NCBI GenBank assembly: GCA_003049465.1
Contig: PYSS01000004.1
Span: 190,722 to 254,721 of the forward strand
Source of the DNA: Magnaporthiopsis rhizophila
Taxonomy: Eukaryota; Ascomycota; Sordariomycetes; Magnaporthales; Magnaporthaceae
Length of the DNA: 64,000 nt
Direction of reading: 5' to 3'
Positions 57,113 through 64,000 of this stretch are shown here, one piece after another. The translations under genes were made by a program, and so were the position numbers. Each line of letters begins with the position of its first letter. The stretch's first letter is position 1. Under the pieces are notes generated by a model, which worked only from the letters and a program-made list of their open reading frames with translations, was not told where the DNA came from and ran no database searches.

Positions 57113-58243
57113 TGTATGCTTGCTTCGGGCGAGCGTCGAGGCCGGGCTCGGTGTCTGGCGCCGTGTGTTTGCGGATGCGAGACGGAAATCAGGAGCGCGT
57201 GTGTCGTCGCTCCGCTAGGAGCGTCCTTGCTTCGGGCGCTATTGTAGGGGGCCACCAGCGATGTGGGGCGGCGGTCCGCGGTCACGTCGGCAAGGACAGG
57301 GCAGCTAGGGTGCTAATGACATACCTAGGTTGATCTGCTGTTGCAGGCAGGCTGCGGCTCAGCTTTATCGTTAGCGCCCACCCTACCACCTAAAGTTAAG
57401 ACATTGAGACACGGACGACATGGATTGGCCCCATCACCACCAGAATGCTGATCCACCTGCGACTTGTCACATGCCTCTCGGGTGGACGGGTTGCTCTTGG
57501 CGCGGGCAGCAGACTGGCAGGGCGAAGAGGAAAGTAAATCGATCAGACACAAAAGGCAAAAGATGTTGCCTCAGGGGTGGGTTGGCTGTTTTTCATTGTC
57601 ATCTCGACTTCAATGTTCGTCTGAGCGACTCGAGAAGCAGGGCAAACGCACGACTCGCTATCCCCGCTTCGGCCCTGTCCTATTTACCATTTCCCGGCTG
57701 TGCAGCGCCTGTGCACCCATCAAACATTGTAGAAGGACTTGACAAGGCGGCTGGGTTTATCCCTCATGCGGGTGCACTCTTTATCGCTTGCAGGTCGGCC
57801 ACAAATCTTTCTTCTTTTACTGTTTTACAGCTGTCCTTGTACTCCTGCAGCTTGGTCGAGAGCCATGCCGCCCGAACACAATAAGACGTGAGGGTCCGCT
57901 GTTGCGTCATGTTGCATGGAGCCGTGGGACTGTTTGGGCGCTGCCGTGTGCGCCCACTCAATTTGGGCCGCACCGCACCGCAGTGAGCTACCACCTGCGT
58001 CAAGCCACAGGCTGCCACTGCAGGAGCCACGCAAGACATTGAATGACCTAAAACGGCGCCACAACTGGACTGCCTCAAATCGACAATGGATGTCTTGGCT
58101 CGCCGGAACCGCGCACCGCAGCCTGTGACGCGCGCCCTTTCGGCGACGATAAATTGCAGCCCATTCATGGATACAATCCTTGGATAATTATCCGACCTCT
58201 CCTCGTCGAGGATCTCGCCGGCGACGATGCACAATTGTCTAGC
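57113..58243. promoter_or_regulatory. Divergent promoter region of the CLC and NRDE2 genes
   Basis: 1131 bp between the start codons of the two genes. No other gene is recognised; open frames at 57420-57884 and 57764-58234 have no motif. No specific factor site is identified. Confidence 0.5.
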
Positions 58244-61200
58244 ATGTCTTCCAAAGATCGCACATTCGCCTCCTCCAGGAGCGAGGCTACGGTAGCACCG
58301 CTTGTCTCATCTGGTCACTCGCGTGATTCCGCCAGAGACAGTCGCAGCGGCCAGCCACGAGACGCACGGTCTGAGGATCGCAGCGATGACCACCACCGAC
58401 ACCACCGCCGTGACCGTGACCGCCGCCGCGACAGCAGCAGCCACAGAAAACGGGCAAAACACAGTCATAGCCACAATGATAGCCACAGCCCGCCCCGGCA
58501 CCGGCGCTCACATCGCCAGTCTCCCGGCCCGACTGCGAGGCCAGGGAGCACTGCTGAGACTGCAAACAGTCTGTATGTCGTTGACCAGCGGGGCGATCCT
58601 CTGATCCTGAGATACGGGTCCAACGAACGCTCCCGTGTACCCGTCTATCGGAGACTAGGCCGTGGCAAGATCCTGGGCTGCCGTCGGGGCTTCCTCGTGC
58701 TGGATCGGGATGGCATCAACGAGGTTTTCACCATTCGAACCTCTGGGGACGGTGGCTCCCTCATTAGCCAAAAATCATCCAGTCTGCTTAGGCTTATCAC
58801 GGCCAAGGGAAGGCGGACCGCGCCGCACGCGCCCGTCGCTGCAGCTGCCAAGCCTGCCGCGCCTGGTGACTTTATGCCCCTTGGCGATTCCCGAAAACGG
58901 AATCGTGAAGATGACGACGACGATCCCTCAACGTCCTCTGAGGAGGATGCTCGCCCATTCAAACCTATCGATCTGTGGCGGCCTAGCAAAGCAGCATCAG
59001 ACAGTGGAAGTGTATCAGACGGCGACGCCAACGACAGGGAGAATGATGACGATACAATGAAGGAACACATCGCTCTTTCTCGCCGTGTCAAGGAACATCC
59101 AGAGGACGTAGACTCGTGGCTTCGCCTCATCGAGATCCAGGACGTAAGACTACACATTGGCCAGGGCGGCCTAGATAGTCGCGATTCCAATTCTGGCAAT
59201 GCATCCCGTGGCGTAGCCGATGTCAAACTATCAATGTTCGAGTCGGCGCTGCCCCACCCGAAATCGGAGGCAGACCAGGAGCGGCTCCTGCTCGGGCTCA
59301 TGCGTGAAGGATCACGCGTTTGGAGCCCCAAGACGCAGGCGGCCCGCTGGACCGCGATCGCAGACAAGCACCCAGAAAGCTTCAGACTGTGGAGGGCCCA
59401 CCTCAACCACGTCATGACTGATGTGGCGTCATTCAAATTCGAAAACGCTAAAGCATTCCTCGTGAACAGAATGAAATGGCTCAGGATGAGGCTGGAAGAG
59501 CGCATAGCCTCACCCGAGGGAGACGCGGCCGATCTTGCCGATCAGCTCGTCTACGTTCTCCTGCGTGCAACGAGGTTTCTCCACGATGCCGGTTTCGGCG
59601 AGGTAGCACTCGCAACGTGGCAGGCCATGCTGGAGTTGACTTTCTGTCGCCCTCCAGAGCTGGTGGACGCCAAGTCCGAGACCTGCGTCTCCTCCTTCGG
59701 GTCTTTCTGGGATGGAGAAACAGCCCGCTTCGGAGAGGAAGGCTCTCGCGGATGGCGCCAGGCGAGCGAAGATGATGATGTTCCGGAGCCCAAGCCCCCT
59801 GCGGCTCCCGTGCCCCGGACCTCACGAGACGTCTACAAGGAGTGGGCGGCGCAGGAACGCCGCAAGTCGTCCCAGAGCTCTGTGCCTGCCCGTACCATGG
59901 ACTCGGGGGCAGAGGATGATCCGTTCAGGGTCGTCTTGATCTCCGACATGGAGGACCTGCTGTTTGCGGTTCCGTCCGCGGTGCTTTCGCACACCAAGAG
60001 ACGCTTGGTCGCCGCCCTGGCTCACTTCTGCCGTCTCCCGCCACCGTTTGGGCCCGACGGCCTGCCGTACTATGCCCTCGACGACCCGTTCCTTGCCGGT
60101 GATGAGGCGCAGCTCGATGAGGAGATACGCAAGCAGGGCACAGAAGAGGGCAAAAGGCAACTACTACAGGCAGATGGGCATCCCGCGCTTTCGGGGAAGC
60201 TGCCGCGGTTCCGGCACGACCAGCCAAGGATGGCAGCCTCGATGGATGTCTACTTCTCAGGGCCGGACTGGTTCACATGCTTTCCTCTTGAGCCGGGGGC
60301 GCCTGAACTACAGGAGACAGAGGGCAAGCTCTACTGGGCTTTAAATGCGGTCAAGCAGCTCGTGCTGAAGTGCGGGTTTGAGGAGCTTGCCGAGTACCAT
60401 CTTGCCCTGCAGTGGCTACGAGATCCGCAAGGCGTGAGGAAGATTTCCAAGGCTCTCCTCAAAAACCATTACCCTACCAACACTCGGCTCTACAGAGCAT
60501 ACGCCGCTGCGGAGAGCGCAAACGGAAACAACGAGCTGGCTTGTAGAGTACTCGCGTCAGCGGCCGGCCAGAAATTAAGCCATGAATTGTCGGAAATACA
60601 GGCCCTTTGGAACGCCGCCGCATGGATAGAGCTGGCGAGCTTGAATAAGGACAAGGCCACTGCCTGCCTCGGCATGTCGATCGGCGACGAGAGCCGGTCA
60701 CCGGATGCGGCTGTTTCACCCGCAGCACTACTCAGGATGCGACAGACATTCCAGTCCGGCCGAGACTACCGGCTCTCGTCTGGCGACGCCGAGGCTGCCG
60801 CGCAGTTTGCAGAGTCGTTTGCCCTTCTCGAGTACCTCACAAACAGCGAATGTGCCGAGCCCAGGTCGGAAAACCAAGGCAATATCTCGGCCGCTATATC
60901 GAGCATCCTCGCGTTTTCAGGCGACTTGTGCTCTCGCGGCGCCCTGGCAAAGTCGGCGAGGCACGAGCGTCTGCTCCAGTTTGGGGCGAAGCTCCTCTAT
61001 TTCCACACAAAGCATGGGTGAGTTTTCACGTCGTGCTTAGGTTGATACGTACGCCTCTAACACGCATCATACCATACGACGCAGACCTTACCGACCGGCG
61101 TTCCTGAGGGAGAAGCTGCACAGGTTTGTCGAGCTCTTCCCGCAAAACACCATTTTCGTGTCGCTGTTTGACTGGGCCGAGCCGAGCCTCCGGATCGACA

Positions 61201-61667
61201 GCCCCGTGCGCAAACTGCTACAGAAGACGGTGCTCGTCGGCCCGCACGACTGCGTCTCGACGCGCATCTTTGCCATCCGGCATGAGCTGCGGGCGGGCAA
61301 CGCCTACACGGCCCGGGCTGCGTTCGAGGCGGCTCTAGCAGGCGGCGGCGGCGGCGGCAACAAGGGGCCCTGCGCAGGCGACGCGCGGCTCTGGGTGTCG
61401 TACCTGTGCCTCGTAGGGAGTCGGGCGGAGCTGCGGCGCAAGGGCAAGGGGAAGGAGGTGCTCTACCGGGCGGTGGCGGCGTGTCCTTGGTCCAAGGAGG
61501 TGCTGATGGAGGCGTTTGCGCCCGGCCTGGTGGCGGACCTTTCGAGCGGCGAGCTGCGGGCCGTGTTCGACACTATGGCTAGCCGTGGGCTGCGGGTCCA
61601 CGTTGACCTGGAGGAGTTTGTGGAGCGGTGGCGGCGGAGTAGGAAGGAGGAGCAGCAGCAGCGGTAG
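58244..61667 (+). CDS. NRDE2: NRDE2 family protein (nuclear RNA-processing factor), 2 exons
   Basis: Homologue of NRDE-2, a nuclear helical-repeat protein tied to nuclear RNAi, splicing and exosome or MTR4 regulation in other eukaryotes. Exon 1 is 58244-61017 and exon 2 is 61085-61667 (donor GTGAGT, acceptor CGCAG), giving 1118 aa. The first 120 residues are rich in Ser, Arg, Asp and His (HHRHHRRDRDRRRDSSS). The family start follows with PLILRYGSNERSRVPVYRR. HAT-like helical repeats begin near the block EDVDSWLRLIEIQD, then WTAIADKHPESFRLWRAHLN and YVLLRATRFLHDAGFGE. Exon 2 encodes AFLREKLHRFVELFPQNTIF and later LFDWAEPSLRI, typical of the C-terminal end. The ATG at 58244 is the first in frame. 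Function is from the family; a role in fungal RNA silencing is not established here. Confidence 0.9.
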
Positions 61668-62765
61668 AGTGGTCCCTTATTTATCGACATAATGAGAGTA
61701 TCCAGGTATACAACAAGCGGTTGTTTCTCGGTGACGTAGTTGTTGTGCCTACTCCTGCTATTGGTGACGCAATATAAAAATCCTTGCACATATTCCTCGC
61801 CAGATGTGCTTGCAGGCGCCGTTGCAACAAATGTACCGGCATATATGTAGCGTTCTGCAACCGTGCTTTTAGCACACCCAATAAGGGCTGGTCCCGACCA
61901 TGTCCCGCTGCCCGTCAGCATGCATCGAGCCGGCTAGGCGGGCGGGTTGGTTGCATGCGCCAAGTGGGGGAGGGGGACCCCGTCTTATGTAGTCCCTTGT
62001 ATCGGCAGCGGGGGTGGGTGGTCCCCACGATCGACGACCCAGCCCGCCGGGTCGAGACGGGGCGCTCCGTTGGCGCCGTGCGGGAATATCACCACCACCT
62101 CCACCGCGCATATCGGCCGTAAACCCACCCCTCCAGCTCGGGGGGAAAAAAAAAAAAAAAAAAAAATCGGGCGGGCTTTCGATTGGGTAACCCCAACCCA
62201 ACCGCCCAACCGCCCAACCTGGATTGTCCTGGTTTTTTCCTTCCCGCTTGGAAAAAAGCGGACAGACTACAGCCCCGCCGATTGAACGAACCAACTCCCT
62301 CGAGCGCTCCAAAATTGGTCCAGACCCGTTCTTGGCGGTTCGTTCTAGCAGCGGAGATAGAGGGGAGGGGCGTCTTTTCCACATAAAAAAAAAAAAAAAG
62401 GCCAACCGACAGCCTCCCATCTATCCGTCCCAAAAACTGTTCGCCTCGCAGGGCCAACCACGAACGCCGAATGGAAACAAGATCACACGCCTACAAGATT
62501 TCAAGGCCCGCTAGGTACGCCTCAAAAAAATCCAAGAATTCAGTCCCGAGAACCAAAGTCTAAGGATGCCCTCATCCCAAAGGTCGTTTTTCTCGTTCTA
62601 TTCACTCGGATTCTACGACCAGGATCGGCCGTGCAAGTGCAAATTCCCCTCAGACATCAACGACAGAATTGGTCAGTCAACCGGCACACACTACTACTCA
62701 CTCCTACTTCTATTACCCTTGTACATGTCTATCTTAAAAAACTACTAACACCGACAAAAAAGCGG
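61668..62765. other. Convergent 3' flanks of NRDE2 and the Whi5/Nrm1-like gene
   Basis: About 1.1 kb between facing stop codons with poly-A runs near 62145-62166 and 62386-62399. No gene is recognised. Confidence 0.5.
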
Positions 62766-64000
62766 TTACTGGCTAGATTTCATGAGCTCTAATAGCCCGT
62801 CGGCTGCCGGCCCGCGCAGTGGACTCCTGATGAGACCGTCAGCCGCCGCGTCGTTGCCGGAACCGCTAGGTATCATGATTGGCGGCGGTGCTGTCATCGA
62901 GGATATGCGAGAGAGCTGGGGCGCAGTCAAGCCACCACTTCTGGGGCTTGGGTAAGCCGCTTCATCCTGCTGCTGCTGCTCTTGCCTCGACTCTTGCGCA
63001 GGGACATGACGGCGAACCTCCTTGCTATCGCTCGAGTCTCTCCGCATTACCGCGGCCGGCTCGCTGGGCACACCAAAGACAAAGGGAGGAGGGTGCACGC
63101 GAGCGATGGCGGGGCGTGGCGAGGCATTGCCGCGTCTGCTATCGCTCGACAATGTCGACGCGATGGTGCTTCTGTGTGGTACCCGTGTCCTTGCGGCCCC
63201 GACCCCGGCGGCGGACGACGGCTTCGAGCTGGAAAAGCCGGCGGAGGCGGGTCGGATCATCCGCAGCCGCTCCAGAGGGACATCTGTCTGCCCGGTCCGT
63301 ACTTTGTACGCCGCCAGAGACAGTCGGAGGCGGATGATTTCTGCCTTCTGTCTCGTCACCCGAATTGTCAGTCTTCTGCATGGCACCGCCGCGGGCCCTC
63401 GTCCACAACCCCGAGTTACCATGATCGGGGGCATTGTACTCCTCACCTGTCTAGTGGCCTCAGTCCGCGATTGAGGGCGTCGAGCCGGCGCCGAGCTGGC
63501 CGTTGGCGGTGCCGATTGTGGCGCAATGGTGGCGGGGCCCTCTATGTCAGGCTCGGTCAGTGCGGTGACCTGGGTCGTGTCAAGACCAGACGTGTCAAAC
63601 ATGGAGGACTCGGCGGGCGACGGAGACCGTTGCCTCGTATCGACATGACGGTCAATCGACTCCTGCGTACCAGGTGCACATCAGGTGTTAGCTTGATGTT
63701 GCTCAGCAGAGAGCATGTCGCGTGCGCGTCTCTCTTTTTCTTTTTTAATTGCTGCGGCAGGGTTCCCCACACACATCGCGGGGAAAGGAGGCCAAAGCTT
63801 TCACTTCACATACCTGCTGCTCTGGTTGTTGCTGCGTCGACTCGTCCGGAGAAGAAGTAGGAATCTCGTCCTTGACTTCGGGATCCATGCAGGCCTTCTT
63901 GACCGGCTGCGGCTGTTGGTGGTGTGAAGCGGCGGCGGCACCGGTCATTGACGCGAAGGGCCGCTTCCGGGGCTGCTCCTGCTCCGTGGGCAGGGTCGGA
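62766..64000 (-). CDS. Whi5/Nrm1-like G1/S transcriptional co-repressor (5' end beyond the window)
   Basis: Exons visible are 64000(partial)-63814, 63662-63447 and 63347-62766, all joining in phase 0 (donors GTATGT, GTGAGG). The coding frame is open to the right edge (PRKRPFASMTG), so the start is missing. The key motif is RLRLSLAAYKVRTGQTDVPL, matching the short conserved motif by which Whi5 and Nrm1 bind SBF/MBF-type transcription factors and repress G1/S genes. The rest is disordered and rich in Ser, Pro and Gln, with several SP and TP sites that could be cyclin-dependent kinase targets. The 99-nt second intron is stop-free and in frame, so an isoform keeping it would be 33 residues longer. 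The family call rests on that single motif. Confidence 0.75.

Overview
The window reads as nuclear DNA of a filamentous ascomycete (Pezizomycotina, most likely Sordariomycetes). The genes are split by short introns of about 60-190 nt with GTRNGY donors, CTRAC-type branch points and YAG acceptors. The proteins are eukaryotic and their closest recognisable forms are those of filamentous fungi. The genes are GC-rich, and the long spacers are rich in poly-T, poly-A, CT and purine tracts. I could not assign a genus.

Layout, left to right. Vacuolar endopolyphosphatase (minus, 447-2683), mitochondrial glycine-cleavage T protein (minus, 4502-5932) and V-ATPase subunit H (minus, 6880-8490). A Cys-rich, Gly16-containing single-pass membrane protein (plus, 10502-11885). 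Ribosomal protein L9 (minus, five exons, 12713-13852) divergent from retromer VPS26 (plus, 14435-15555), which converges on the nucleoporin Nup120/Nup160 (minus, 16010-19811). RAD51 recombinase (minus, 20423-21674) and an unknown N-terminally anchored protein (minus, 22759-24139). A 3.2-kb spacer, then a PI-PLC X-like protein (plus, 27384-28871), a mitochondrial-type protein of unknown function (plus, 30813-32174) and a MaoC/hydratase-2 family enzyme (plus, 32749-33921). A large TMEM198-like DUF4203 membrane protein (minus, 34521-37940), a 4.6-kb spacer, a multi-pass membrane protein (minus, 42517-44220) and an Erf4-type palmitoyltransferase subunit (plus, ending 48968). A gene-poor stretch of about 5 kb (49-54 kb) holds an intron-containing initiator tRNA gene with a broken copy of its 3' half, a frameshifted pseudogene of a secreted LVIVD-type protein, a small secreted Cys-rich protein and several simple repeats. 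Finally a CLC chloride transporter (minus, six exons, 53918-57112) divergent from an NRDE2 homologue (plus, 58244-61667), and a Whi5/Nrm1-like G1/S co-repressor (minus, cut by the right edge).

Most genes are housekeeping and do not form a pathway. Loose themes are vacuole and endomembrane function (endopolyphosphatase, V-ATPase H, VPS26, CLC, Erf4) and nuclear or cell-cycle function (Nup120, RAD51, NRDE2, Whi5/Nrm1). I found no biosynthetic cluster, intact transposon, CRISPR array or defence system. The unusual material lies in the 49-54 kb accessory stretch and in a few gene-structure oddities: an Erf4 locus with no in-frame ATG, a stop-free in-frame intron in the Whi5/Nrm1 gene, and an ambiguous base inside a poly-T intron.

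Intron boundaries were read by eye from splice signals and reading-frame closure. No transcript or database evidence was available.
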